Assembly (NCBI GenBank): GCA_016713905.1
Contig: JADJOE010000003.1
Span: forward strand, 1,178,001 to 1,242,000
From: Candidatus Vicinibacter proximus
GTDB taxonomy: Bacteria > Bacteroidota > Bacteroidia > Chitinophagales > Saprospiraceae
Reading direction: 5' to 3'
Length of the DNA: 64,000 nt
Shown in pieces: positions 45,801-54,150 of the stretch (position 1 is its first letter; each line of letters starts with the position of its first letter). The notes below the pieces were generated by a model. The model was not told the DNA's origin. It searched no databases and saw nothing but the letters and a program-made list of their open reading frames with translations. The position numbers were made by a program, and so were the translations under genes.

Positions 45801-47071
45801 CAAATAATTGGATCCTTTCGGTCTACCAATTTTTTGGCTGATTTAACTGTTTTAACAACTCCTCTTTCAATTAATTTTCTAATAATAAAAGGCTTGAATA
45901 ATTCAGCTGCCATCCCTTTAGGTAGACCACATTCGTGTAACTTTAAAGTAGGTCCAACTACAATTACTGAACGACCACTATAATCTACCCGTTTTCCGAG
46001 TAGGTTCTGTCTAAAACGCCCTTGCTTTCCCTTTAGAATATCACTCAGTGATTTTAACGCCCGACCACCTTCAGCTTTTACCGCATTAGATTTTCTGGAA
46101 TTATCAAATAAGGAATCTACCGCCTCTTGTAACATTCTTTTCTCATTCCTGAGGATAACTTCAGGCGCCTTAATTTCTAACAATCTTTTTAGACGGTTAT
46201 TTCTAATGATTACCCGACGGTACAAATCATTTAAATCCGAACTAGCGAAACGTCCACCATCCAAAGGCACCAAAGGTCTTAATTCTGGTGGAATCACTGG
46301 AAGGTATTGTATGATCATGTAGTCCGGCCTATGATTCTTATTGTTTAAGCCCTCTCTGAAAGCTTCAACCACCCTCAATCTCTTGAGTGCCTCGGATTTT
46401 CTTTGTTGAGATGATTCATTAGAAGCCTGATGTCTTAATTCAAAGGAAAGATCGTCCAAGTTTATCCTTTGTAATAAGTCAAAAATGGCTTCAGCGCCCA
46501 TTTTTGCTACAAACTTGTTTGGATCTTTATCATCCAACATTTGGTTCTCTTTTGGAAGGCTTTCCAAAGTTTCAAAATACTCTTCCTCAGTTATGAGATC
46601 CAATAGATTCCTTCCATGCTGGGCAGCCAAACCTGGTTGAACGACGACAAACCTTTCGTAATAAATGACGGACTCAAGTTTCTTCGAAGATAGTCCAAGT
46701 AAGTAACCAATTTTATTAGGAAGGGACTTGAAAAACCAAATATGAACAACAGGTACAACAAGTTTAATGTGCCCCATCCTTTCTCTTCTTACCTTTTTCT
46801 CAGTAACTTCAACCCCACAGCGGTCACAAACTATCCCTTTATATCTAATTCTTTTGTACTTCCCACAGTAACACTCATAATCTTTAACCGGACCAAAAAT
46901 TCGTTCGCAAAATAACCCATCTCTTTCTGGTTTATAAGAACGATAATTAATAGTCTCTGGCTTTAAAATCTCACCATAGGATCTTTCGAGAATTTCATCC
47001 GGAGAAGACAAACTCACGGTGATTTTTTCAAAATCCTGATCTTGTTTGAAAGTTTTATTCTTAAACGACAT
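42809..47071 (-). CDS. rpoC: DNA-directed RNA polymerase subunit beta'
   Basis: This is the largest RNA polymerase subunit, holding the catalytic magnesium. The N-terminal zinc ribbon (CYCGKYKRIRYKGIVCDRCG, about residues 67-86) and the absolutely conserved NADFDGDQ (near 470) are present, followed by bridge-helix and trigger-loop sequence (SGARGSKQQIKQLCGLRGLM) and the second zinc site CEARKGVCTKCYG. At 1420 residues it is the normal length for Bacteroidota. It follows rpoB after 20 bases and is followed by a terminator. Confidence 0.98.
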   Translation of the reverse strand: MSFKNKTFKQDQDFEKITVSLSSPDEILERSYGEILKPETINYRSYKPERDGLFCERIFGPVKDYECYCGKYKRIRYKGIVCDRCGVEVTEKKVRRERMGHIKLVVPVVHIWFFKSLPNKIGYLLGLSSKKLESVIYYERFVVVQPGLAAQHGRNLLDLITEEEYFETLESLPKENQMLDDKDPNKFVAKMGAEAIFDLLQRINLDDLSFELRHQASNESSQQRKSEALKRLRVVEAFREGLNNKNHRPDYMIIQYLPVIPPELRPLVPLDGGRFASSDLNDLYRRVIIRNNRLKRLLEIKAPEVILRNEKRMLQEAVDSLFDNSRKSNAVKAEGGRALKSLSDILKGKQGRFRQNLLGKRVDYSGRSVIVVGPTLKLHECGLPKGMAAELFKPFIIRKLIERGVVKTVKSAKKLVDRKDPIIWDILENILKGHPVLLNRAPTLHRLSIQAFQPTLVEGKAIQLHPLVCGAFNADFDGDQMAVHVPLSNASILEAQLLMLAPHNMLNPQDGSPVTLPSQDMVLGLYYLTKERVTEKTIKEPVFYSSEEVIISFNEGKISLHDPIKVKARAEDDNGEMVQKIVKTTVGRVIFNEAVPLSVPFVNELMTKKHLKQYIGEIIQRTNFAVTAKFLDDIKDMGFFWAFKAGLSFNLGDLITPSIKAKTLVDAQKEVDEVWDSYNMGLITNNERYNQIIDRWTYADNRITDNLMKELALHKGGFNSVYMMLHSGARGSKQQIKQLCGLRGLMAKPRKSGDTGGAIIENPILSNFQDGLSVLEYFISTHGARKGLADTALKTADAGYLTRRLVDVAQDVVITDEDCNTLRGIDTSALIDNDKVIENLSSRIQGRFTLNNVHHPVTDEVIIAAGEYIDEKTANYIEKSGVEYVMIRSVLTCEARKGVCTKCYGKNMATGRITETGDAVGIIAAQSIGEPGTQLTLRTFHVGGVAAVSKAESEVTAKFDGIIEFDGVKFAESHEGGVKSHVVLSRSGEIKVLDPDNRKLLTSAHVPYGATLLIKDGQKVTKGEILCNWDPFNALIVSEFSGIVKFDSIEEGVTFRMERDDQTGYSEKIIIESKNKKKIPAIFIVSPSGEELKSYSLPVGAYISIEDNEEISAGQKIGKIPRNVSKVSDITGGLPRVTELFEARNPSNPAVVSEIDGIVIYGKIKRGNREIFVEDERTGQRRKYLIGLSKHILVQEGDFIRAGLPLSDGTIAPRDILQIKGLFAVQSYLVNGVQEVYRSQGININDKHIEVIVRQMMRWVQIEDPGDTTLLEGEPVDKWTFIAENDNIFDKKVITEAGDSVKLKRGQLVSIRQLREENSFLKRNDKKICEFRDAVSATSSSLLLGITRASLGTSSWISAASFQETTKVLSSAAIAAKSDDLSGLKENVIIGKKIPAGTGQKIYKDLLVNTGFRRKHSSEL

Positions 47072-47091
47072 CGTATCCCGGTTTTAATTTA

Positions 47092-50000
47092 TTATTCAAA
47101 TTTTACATCAAGTACAAGACCTCTTAATTCATGAATCAACACATTAAATGATTCAGGAATGTTAGGTTCAGGAAGGTTTTCACCCTTGACAATTGCTTCA
47201 TATGTCTTTGCCCTACCAATAATATCGTCAGACTTTAATGTTAGTAATTCCCGCAAAATATTAGAGGCTCCAAAAGCTTCAAGAGCCCAAACCTCCATTT
47301 CTCCAAATCTTTGACCTCCAAATTGAGCTTTACCACCAAGAGGTTGCTGTGTGATCAATGAGTATGGTCCAATAGACCTTGCGTGCATTTTATCATCCAC
47401 CATATGGGAAAGCTTCAGCATATAAATTACACCAACCGTTGCCTGTTGATGAAATCTATCACCTGTTTCTCCATCGATCAGATAGGATTGACCAAAGGCT
47501 GGGAGGTCTGCTTTTTTGATATAGTCATCAATGTCATGAATTGTGGCACCGTCAAATATAGGGGTTGCAAAATGCATCCCTAATTTCTTACCTGCCCAAC
47601 CCAAAACAGTTTCAAAAATCTGGCCTAGATTCATCCTAGATGGTACACCCAAAGGATTCAAAACAATATCCACTGGCGTGCCATCTTCTAGAAATGGCAT
47701 ATCTTCCACCCTTACAATCTTTGAAACAATTCCTTTGTTACCATGTCGACCGGCTAATTTATCCCCTACCTTTAGTTTCCTCTTCTTGGCAATATAGACC
47801 TTTGCCAATTTTAATACTCCAGAAGGTAACTCGTCCCCAATGCTGATGTTAAATTTCTCACGTTTAAATCTACCTATCTCCTCACTAACTTTAATATTGA
47901 AATTGTGAAGTAAGGTTGCGATCATTTTATTCTTATCTTCATCTTTAGTCCAATTGGCATAATCAACTTTATTAAAGTCAATCTTCTTCAATGAAGTGTT
48001 TGTATACTTTGTTCCTTTAGAAATTACTTCCTCACCGTAAATACTTTTAACACCTGCAGAAACTTGATCTTTTACTATTTTGAGCAATTTGTCTACCAAA
48101 ATAATCCTCAATTCATTAAGGATAACATTGTGTTTATCTTCAAGTCGCTGCAACAAATCTTTTTCCTGAACTTTTTGAAATTTATCCTTCTTAGCTCTGG
48201 CATAAAGTTGTTTGTCAATTACAACTCCTTCGATTGAAGGTGGAACCTTCAAAGATGCATCCTTAACATCTCCAGCTTTATCCCCAAAAATAGCACGAAG
48301 TAATTTCTCTTCTGGCGTTGGATCTGTCTCTCCTTTTGGTGTAATTTTACCTATAAGTATATCTCCTTCTTCAACGTTAGCACCAATTCGGATAATACCA
48401 TTTTCATCTAAATCTTTGGTGGCTTCCTCACTGACATTTGGAATATCGTTGGTCAGCTCCTCTTCTCCTAATTTGGTATCTCGAACTTCTAATTCAAAGC
48501 TTTCAATATGTATGGAAGTAAAAACATCTTCTTGAATAACTCGCTCTGAAATAACAATAGCATCTTCAAAATTGTAACCTTTCCATGGCATAAATGCTAC
48601 TTGAAGATTTGTTCCCAATGCTAATTCTCCTGACTCTGTTGCATATCCTTCACTAAGGATCGTACCAGCAGTTACCCGATCCCCTTTCATTACAATTGGT
48701 TTTAGGTTAATGCAAGTAGCCTGGTTAGTTCTAGCAAACTTTGTTAATGGATACTCTTTAACACTGTCTTCAAAGGAAACTAATTGTTCATCTGCTGAAT
48801 GATCATATCTAATGACAATCTTATTTGCATCAACAAATTCAACAGTACCATCTCCTTCTGCGTTTATCAACATCCTGGAATCAAGTGCCACTTTTCCTTC
48901 CAATCCGGTCCCAACTATTGGTGCCTGAGGTTTAATCAAAGGAACTGCTTGACGTTGCATGTTGGATCCCATCAATGCTCTATTTGCATCATCATTTTCA
49001 AGAAAAGGGATCAAAGATGCGGAAACTCCCACAATTTGATTTGGTGCAACGTCCATGTAATTAAGATCTCCAGGTTCAAATATTGGAAACTCACCATGTT
49101 CGCGACCTTTCATTCGGTCAATCTGAAATTCTCCTTTTTTATTAACTGGCACATTGGCTTGTGCAATTTTTGCATAATCCTCTTCTTCTGCCGATAGAAA
49201 CTTTATCCCATGATTCAGGTTAACTTTTCCATTTTCAACTTTCCAGTAAGGGGTTTCTAAAAAGCCCATTGGGTTAATTCTTGCGTGTACGCAAAGTGTT
49301 GAAATTAGCCCAATATTAGGTCCTTCAGGCGTCTCAATCGTACACAATCGCCCATAATGTGAATAGTGTACGTCCCTGACTTCGAAACCTGCCCTTTCCC
49401 TTGAAAGTCCCCCGGGGCCTAGTGCAGATATTCTCCTCTTATGGGTAATCTCAGACAAAGGATTTGTTTGATCCAAAAATTGTGAAAGTTGGCTGGTACC
49501 AAAAAATGAATTAATCACAGAAGAAAGAGTTCTTGCATTGATCAAATCAATAGGCGTAAACACTTCATTGTCGCGAACATTCATTCTTTCACGAATAGTT
49601 CTGGCCATTCTGGCCAATCCAACCCCAAATTGCGCAAACAATTGCTCCCCTACGGATCGTACCCTTCTATTGGAAAGGTGATCTATATCATCCAGTTCTG
49701 CTTTTTGATTTATAAGGGAAACAAGATATTTTACGATGGAAATAATATCTTCTTTAGTTAGAACCAGAACAGCATCAGAGGTATTTAATTTGAGACGATT
49801 ATTTATCTTATAGCGACCTACCTCTCCAAGATTATATCTTTTATCTGAAAAGAATAATTTGTCGATAATTCCTCTCGCAGTTTCCTCATCAGGAGGATCT
49901 GATCCTCTTAGTTGTCTATATATATGAGTAACAGCTTCTAATTCAGAACTGGAAGGGTCTTTTTGTAGCGTATTGTAAATGATTGAATAATCCTCCTCAA

Positions 50001-50910
50001 TATCTTCTTTTTGAAGGATAATGGTATCTACATTCGCTTCTTGAACTTGTTTGATATTATCTTCATCAAGTATGGTGTCCCTTTCCAGAATAATTTCATT
50101 TCTCTCTAAAGTTACCAACTCACCAGTATCCTCATCTACAAAATCCTCAGTCCATCTTCTCAGAACCCTTGCTGCCAGCTTTCTGCCAATTGCTTTTTTG
50201 AGTTCTTTTGCAGAAGCTTTAATCTCCTCTGCAAGATTGAACAAATTCAAAATATCTTTATCTGTATCAAATCCAATAGCCCTCAAAAGAGTGGTTACCG
50301 GAAACTTTTTCTTTCTGTCAATATATGCATACATCACCATGTTGATGTCTGTAGCAAACTCCATCCAAGCTCCTTTGAAAGGAATTACTCTTGCGGAGAA
50401 AATTTTTGTACCATTAGGGTGATAAGACTGACTAAAAAACACACCCGGTGAACGGTGTAATTGGGAAACTACAACCCTTTCTGCACCATTAATAACAAAT
50501 GTGCCTTTTGGGGTCATATATGGTATGTTTCCTAGAAACACATCTTGCTCAATTGTCTTGAAATCAACGTGCTCTTCATCATTACACGAAAGTCTGAGAC
50601 GAGCTTTTAAGGGAACACTATAAGTCAAACCTCTTTGGACACATTCATCAATGTCATAACGGGGAGGATCCACATAATAATCCAAAAATTCAAGCATAAA
50701 AATGCTCCTGGCATCTGAAATTGGAAAGTTTTCCTTAAAAACCTTAAACAATCCTTCATTGGTTCTCTTGTCAGGAGTGGTTTCCAATTGAAAAAATTCT
50801 TTAAATGATTTCAATTGAATTTCCAAAAAATCAGGATAAAAAGTGCTTAGTGAAGCTTTGGAAAAACTGTGTCTCGATCTTGAGTTCTTGTTAACAACGC
50901 TTACAGCCAT
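47092..50910 (-). CDS. rpoB: DNA-directed RNA polymerase subunit beta
   Basis: This is the second-largest RNA polymerase subunit. At 1272 residues it covers the full family length. Recognisable segments include the rifampicin-pocket region (FFGTSQLSQFLDQTNPLSE, then THKRRISALGPGGLSRERAGFE), the ETPEGPNIGLI motif and the C-terminal clamp-contact segment AQFGGQRFGEMEVWALEAFGA (about 1190-1212). The Q-L-S-Q-F-L-D-Q-T-N-P-L form of the rifampicin region has no obvious resistance change. A strong hairpin separates it from rplL. Confidence 0.98.
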   Translation of the reverse strand: MAVSVVNKNSRSRHSFSKASLSTFYPDFLEIQLKSFKEFFQLETTPDKRTNEGLFKVFKENFPISDARSIFMLEFLDYYVDPPRYDIDECVQRGLTYSVPLKARLRLSCNDEEHVDFKTIEQDVFLGNIPYMTPKGTFVINGAERVVVSQLHRSPGVFFSQSYHPNGTKIFSARVIPFKGAWMEFATDINMVMYAYIDRKKKFPVTTLLRAIGFDTDKDILNLFNLAEEIKASAKELKKAIGRKLAARVLRRWTEDFVDEDTGELVTLERNEIILERDTILDEDNIKQVQEANVDTIILQKEDIEEDYSIIYNTLQKDPSSSELEAVTHIYRQLRGSDPPDEETARGIIDKLFFSDKRYNLGEVGRYKINNRLKLNTSDAVLVLTKEDIISIVKYLVSLINQKAELDDIDHLSNRRVRSVGEQLFAQFGVGLARMARTIRERMNVRDNEVFTPIDLINARTLSSVINSFFGTSQLSQFLDQTNPLSEITHKRRISALGPGGLSRERAGFEVRDVHYSHYGRLCTIETPEGPNIGLISTLCVHARINPMGFLETPYWKVENGKVNLNHGIKFLSAEEEDYAKIAQANVPVNKKGEFQIDRMKGREHGEFPIFEPGDLNYMDVAPNQIVGVSASLIPFLENDDANRALMGSNMQRQAVPLIKPQAPIVGTGLEGKVALDSRMLINAEGDGTVEFVDANKIVIRYDHSADEQLVSFEDSVKEYPLTKFARTNQATCINLKPIVMKGDRVTAGTILSEGYATESGELALGTNLQVAFMPWKGYNFEDAIVISERVIQEDVFTSIHIESFELEVRDTKLGEEELTNDIPNVSEEATKDLDENGIIRIGANVEEGDILIGKITPKGETDPTPEEKLLRAIFGDKAGDVKDASLKVPPSIEGVVIDKQLYARAKKDKFQKVQEKDLLQRLEDKHNVILNELRIILVDKLLKIVKDQVSAGVKSIYGEEVISKGTKYTNTSLKKIDFNKVDYANWTKDEDKNKMIATLLHNFNIKVSEEIGRFKREKFNISIGDELPSGVLKLAKVYIAKKRKLKVGDKLAGRHGNKGIVSKIVRVEDMPFLEDGTPVDIVLNPLGVPSRMNLGQIFETVLGWAGKKLGMHFATPIFDGATIHDIDDYIKKADLPAFGQSYLIDGETGDRFHQQATVGVIYMLKLSHMVDDKMHARSIGPYSLITQQPLGGKAQFGGQRFGEMEVWALEAFGASNILRELLTLKSDDIIGRAKTYEAIVKGENLPEPNIPESFNVLIHELRGLVLDVKFE

Positions 50911-50970
50911 CTATTTAATTATTTGGGTAGATACCCATTAAAAAAATCAAAATTATCTAAAACACTAAAA

Positions 50971-51003
50971 GGCTTAGGTCATATTGATAATATGACCTAA
51001 GCC
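50971..51003 (-). terminator. Perfect hairpin between rplL and rpoB (attenuator or processing site)
   Basis: GGCTTAGGTCATAT and its exact reverse complement are separated by 5 bases, and the closing T-A extends the stem to 15 bp with a 3-base loop. On the transcript it is followed by a broken U-rich stretch (TTTTAGTGTTTTAG). It sits 51 bases after rplL and 60 bases before rpoB, where E. coli also has a partial attenuator and an RNase III site. Full termination is unlikely, since no rpoB promoter is visible. Confidence 0.75.
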
Positions 51004-51054
51004 AGATCAGTTGTATTCCTTTTTCCTAAAAGGCATACTTCGACTGGGATAGAA

Positions 51055-51435
51055 TTATTTTACTTCAATTTCTGCCCCGGCAGCTGTCAAAGTATCTTTC
51101 AAGGAATTAGCTTCTTCTTTTGAAACTCCTTGCTTTAACACAGATGGAGCTCCGTCAACTAAATCCTTAGCTTCTTTCAAACCTAAATTAAGGATGTTTT
51201 TAACCTCCTTAATAACATTAAGTTTGTTCGCTCCTCCGGATTTAAGTATTACGTCAAATTCAGTTTGTTCAGCAGCAGCAGCGCCTCCTTCAGCGGCAGC
51301 AGGAGCAGCAGCAACAGCAACAGCTGCAGCAGCAGGCTCAATTCCATATTGATCTTTAAGAACTGAAGCAAGCTCATTAACCTCTTTAATGGTTAGGTTC
51401 ACCAGTTGTTCAGCTAAAGCATTTACATCAACCAT
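51055..51435 (-). CDS. rplL: 50S ribosomal protein bL12 (L7/L12)
   Basis: This is the stalk protein that recruits translation factors. It has 126 residues, with the N-terminal dimerisation helices (about 1-30), an alanine-rich flexible hinge (about 34-55, AAAAVAVAAAPAAAEGG), and the C-terminal factor-binding domain with EFDVILKSGG and GLKEAKDLVDGAP. All are standard. Confidence 0.98.
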   Translation of the reverse strand: MVDVNALAEQLVNLTIKEVNELASVLKDQYGIEPAAAAVAVAAAPAAAEGGAAAAEQTEFDVILKSGGANKLNVIKEVKNILNLGLKEAKDLVDGAPSVLKQGVSKEEANSLKDTLTAAGAEIEVK

Positions 51436-51497
51436 GATAAAAAAAATTTTCTTTGTTAGTTAAATAATATTTATAGCGCAAAGCTTGGAAGCCAATT

Positions 51498-52034
51498 TTA
51501 TGAATTTCCTTCAGACCTTTCCTGCAATGTTTTTACCAAACCTGCAATAGTTGATCCACCGGACTTTAAAGCACCTATAACTCTTGTAGCCGGTGATTGT
51601 AACAACATCAATACCTCACCAATCAAATCTTCTTTAGATTTCAGTTTTACTAAAACCTTAATCTGATCATCCCCTGTAAATACATCTGTGTCAATATAGG
51701 CTGCTTTTAGTAAAGGTCTTTCATGAGTCTTTCTGAAAGCTTCAAGAAGGTGTGCTGGTTCTTTTGCATTTTCTGTAAAAAGAATTGCACTTGGGCCTTC
51801 AAGGGAGGAATATATTTCAGAATATTCTCCATTCTTTTCAATACCTTGAAGTGCTTTTTTTGCAAGCTTGTTTTTTACAACCTGCATCTCGATCCCTTTG
51901 TCAAAACACAATCTCCTAAAATTATTGACCTGTTCTACTGTTAAAGTAGAAGAGTCCGTTATATAAAAGAATTGAGCCTGGGAAAATTTATCTTTCAATT
52001 GTTCTATTGCCAATGTTTTTTCTTCGCGAGTCAT
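51498..52034 (-). CDS. rplJ: 50S ribosomal protein uL10
   Basis: This is the base of the ribosomal stalk, binding 23S rRNA and the L7/L12 dimers. It has 178 residues; the N-terminal domain includes TREEKTLAIEQLKDKFSQAQ, VVKNKLAKKAL and the globular core ending ALKSGGSTIAGLVKTLQE, followed by a short C-terminal tail that would hold bL12. In E. coli the L10-L12 complex represses its own mRNA leader; the spacing here (17 bases to rplA) leaves little room for that structure. Confidence 0.96.
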   Translation of the reverse strand: MTREEKTLAIEQLKDKFSQAQFFYITDSSTLTVEQVNNFRRLCFDKGIEMQVVKNKLAKKALQGIEKNGEYSEIYSSLEGPSAILFTENAKEPAHLLEAFRKTHERPLLKAAYIDTDVFTGDDQIKVLVKLKSKEDLIGEVLMLLQSPATRVIGALKSGGSTIAGLVKTLQERSEGNS

Positions 52035-52051
52035 TGTTGTAATTTTTAAAA

Positions 52052-52744
52052 TTAACGAACTACTTTTGGATCAATCTTCAGTCCTGGACTCATGGAAGAG
52101 GCCATGGAAATTGATTTAAAATATGCACCCTTGGATGAAGAAGGCTTCATTTTATTAATAGCCTGAAGTAATTCTTCAGCATTTTCTTTTAACTTAATAG
52201 GAGAAAAAGAAACCCTGCCTACAGATGCGTGAATGATTCCAAATTTATCCACCCGAAATGCAATTTTACCACCTTTCACTTCATTAACGGCATTTGCAAT
52301 ATCCATGGTAACTGTACCAGTCTTGGGGTTTGGCATGAGTCCTCTTGGTCCCAAAATACGACCAATTTTTCCCAATTTAGCCATTACAGTTGGCATCGCG
52401 ATAATAACGTCGATATCTGTCCAACCACCTTCAATTTTTTGTAAATATTCATCTAGACCTACAAAATCAGCCCCAGCTGCAGTAGCTTCTGCTTCTTTAT
52501 CGGGAGTACAAAGTACAAGAACTCTTTTTGTCTTACCCGTACCATTTGGTAAAGTTACAGTGCCTCTTATCGCCTGATCAGGTTTACGAGGGTCAACACC
52601 AAGCCTTACATGAAGGTCTACCGATGAATCAAATTTTGTAGTGTTAACTTCTTTTACCAAACCACAAGCCTCCTCAAGGTTGTAGAATTTGGCAACATCA
52701 ACTAAGGCATTTGATTTTTGCCTTTTCTTAGAAACTTTTGCCAT
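52052..52744 (-). CDS. rplA: 50S ribosomal protein uL1
   Basis: uL1 forms the L1 stalk of the ribosome and guides exit of deacylated tRNA. The ATG at 52744 gives the expected MAKVSKKRQK start (230 residues); the open frame extends 7 codons upstream. Conserved parts include ASVGRVSF, MPNPKTGTVT and RILGPRGLMPNPK. It lies between rplK and rplJ in the usual order. Confidence 0.97.
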   Translation of the reverse strand: MAKVSKKRQKSNALVDVAKFYNLEEACGLVKEVNTTKFDSSVDLHVRLGVDPRKPDQAIRGTVTLPNGTGKTKRVLVLCTPDKEAEATAAGADFVGLDEYLQKIEGGWTDIDVIIAMPTVMAKLGKIGRILGPRGLMPNPKTGTVTMDIANAVNEVKGGKIAFRVDKFGIIHASVGRVSFSPIKLKENAEELLQAINKMKPSSSKGAYFKSISMASSMSPGLKIDPKVVR

Positions 52745-52804
52745 ATAATAAATTTGTGAGGTCAACGTAAGATTAACTTACTCCCTCGATATAAAAAAAA
52801 AATT

Positions 52805-53248
52805 TTAACTTTCCCAAGGTGGGGTTCCAGATACTGTAAGCCCCATACTTCTTGCTGAACCTGCAACCATTTTCATGGCAGATTCCAAAGTGAAAGCATT
52901 CAAATCCGGCATTTTAATTTTTGCAATTTCTTCAACCTGACTCCAGCTCACAGAACCTACTTTTTTTCTATTGGGTTCAGGTGAACCTTTAGCTACCTTT
53001 GAAAGCTCAAGTAATTGAATAGCTGCAGGTGGTGTCTTAACCACAAAATCAAAAGACTTATCTTTAAAAACTGTGATAACTACGGGAAGTAACTTACCTG
53101 GAGTGTCTTGTGTTTTTGCGTTAAACCGCTTACAAAACTCCATTATATTTACCCCCTTGGAACCTAAAGCCGGACCTACAGGTGGTGCCGGGTTAGCCTG
53201 ACCGCCTTTTACCTGAAGTTTAATAAAAGTTTCAATTTCCTTAGCCAT
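52805..53248 (-). CDS. rplK: 50S ribosomal protein uL11
   Basis: uL11 is part of the GTPase-associated centre and binds the 23S rRNA thiostrepton region. It has 147 residues with the standard N-terminus (KLQVKGGQANPAPPVGPALG) and the C-terminal rRNA-binding domain ending in AGSARSMGLTVSG. It follows nusG after 11 bases. Confidence 0.98.
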   Translation of the reverse strand: MAKEIETFIKLQVKGGQANPAPPVGPALGSKGVNIMEFCKRFNAKTQDTPGKLLPVVITVFKDKSFDFVVKTPPAAIQLLELSKVAKGSPEPNRKKVGSVSWSQVEEIAKIKMPDLNAFTLESAMKMVAGSARSMGLTVSGTPPWES

Positions 53249-53259
53249 ACGACTTTTCT

Positions 53260-53808
53260 TTAATTATTTTTTTCAACTTGCATGAAGTTTAATTCAACTT
53301 CAGTGCCTCGTCCAAATATTTTTACAATTACTTTCAATTTCTTTTTTTCTTCATTAACGTCTTTCACATCTCCAATGAAATCATTAAATGGTCCATCTAT
53401 AATTTTGACAGTTTCTCCGACAATGAAAGGCTCAATCATTGTCTCTCCTGCCTCCTGTGACTCATCTACCTTACCCAACATTCTGTTGGCTTCAACGGAT
53501 GTCATTGGTATCGGATTATTCTTACCCAAAAAATGAATAATATCTGGAAGATTTGCAATGTGTTGAATAATCTCTCCACTAAATTTTGAAGGGACTGCTT
53601 CCACCAACAAATAACCTGGAAGGATATTCCTTTCCATGATTACTTTCTTGCTGTTCCTGATTTTATAGACTTTCTCTGAAGGAACTATCACCTGTGTGAC
53701 AATTTCACTCCAACCCGATCTAAGAATGTCTGCTATCAGCCTCTCCCGGATTCTCTTTTCTTTTCCGCTAATCACTCTAAGCGAGTACCACCTTTTGTCG
53801 TCAGCCAT
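53260..53808 (-). CDS. nusG: Transcription termination/antitermination factor NusG
   Basis: NusG binds RNA polymerase and modulates elongation, pausing and Rho action. This 182-residue protein has the NGN domain (about 5-115: KRWYSLRVISGKEKRIRERL ... NILPGYLLVEA) and a C-terminal KOW domain (about 128-180: FIVGETVKIIDGPFNDFIG). It follows secE after 17 bases, as in most bacteria. Confidence 0.97.
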   Translation of the reverse strand: MADDKRWYSLRVISGKEKRIRERLIADILRSGWSEIVTQVIVPSEKVYKIRNSKKVIMERNILPGYLLVEAVPSKFSGEIIQHIANLPDIIHFLGKNNPIPMTSVEANRMLGKVDESQEAGETMIEPFIVGETVKIIDGPFNDFIGDVKDVNEEKKKLKVIVKIFGRGTEVELNFMQVEKNN

Positions 53809-53825
53809 TACAGAGTGATTAATTT

Positions 53826-54014
53826 TTAAGCATTATAAACGAATCCTAATAAACCATTAAAAACCAAGTCCATAATAAGTATTACTACAGCAATTATGGA
53901 AGAGGCAATGATTACCACCCTAGCGCTGTCTAAAAGATTAGGCCAAGTAGGCCAAGTCACTTTATCCAGCAACTCATTATAACTTTCCCTTAAATATAAT
54001 AAAAGCTTATCCAT
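53826..54014 (-). CDS. secE: Preprotein translocase subunit SecE
   Basis: This is the small membrane subunit that stabilises SecY. At 62 residues it has the short single-helix form: an amphipathic N-terminal part (LLLYLRESYNELLDKVTWPTW, with the conserved WPT) followed by a transmembrane helix (about 31-55). It sits between tRNA-Trp and nusG, the typical Bacteroidota arrangement. Confidence 0.95.
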   Translation of the reverse strand: MDKLLLYLRESYNELLDKVTWPTWPNLLDSARVVIIASSIIAVVILIMDLVFNGLLGFVYNA

Positions 54015-54027
54015 CTATATTCATTTG

Positions 54028-54100
54028 CACGGGCAGAAGGACTTGAACCCTCAGCCTACGGTTTTGGAGACCGTCGCTCTGCCAGTTGAGCTATGCCCGT
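54028..54100 (-). tRNA. tRNA-Trp (CCA)
   Basis: The minus strand folds as a full cloverleaf: ACGGGCA pairs with TGCCCGT in the acceptor stem, the anticodon loop is TCTCCAAAA with CCA, and the T-loop is TTCAAGT. It is 73 bases long with discriminator G. The terminal CCA is not encoded. It lies between tuf and secE. Confidence 0.97.
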
Positions 54101-54150
54101 AAATCCCGCAATCGGTTACAACCGATTGCGGAATTACAAAACAAGTTTTT

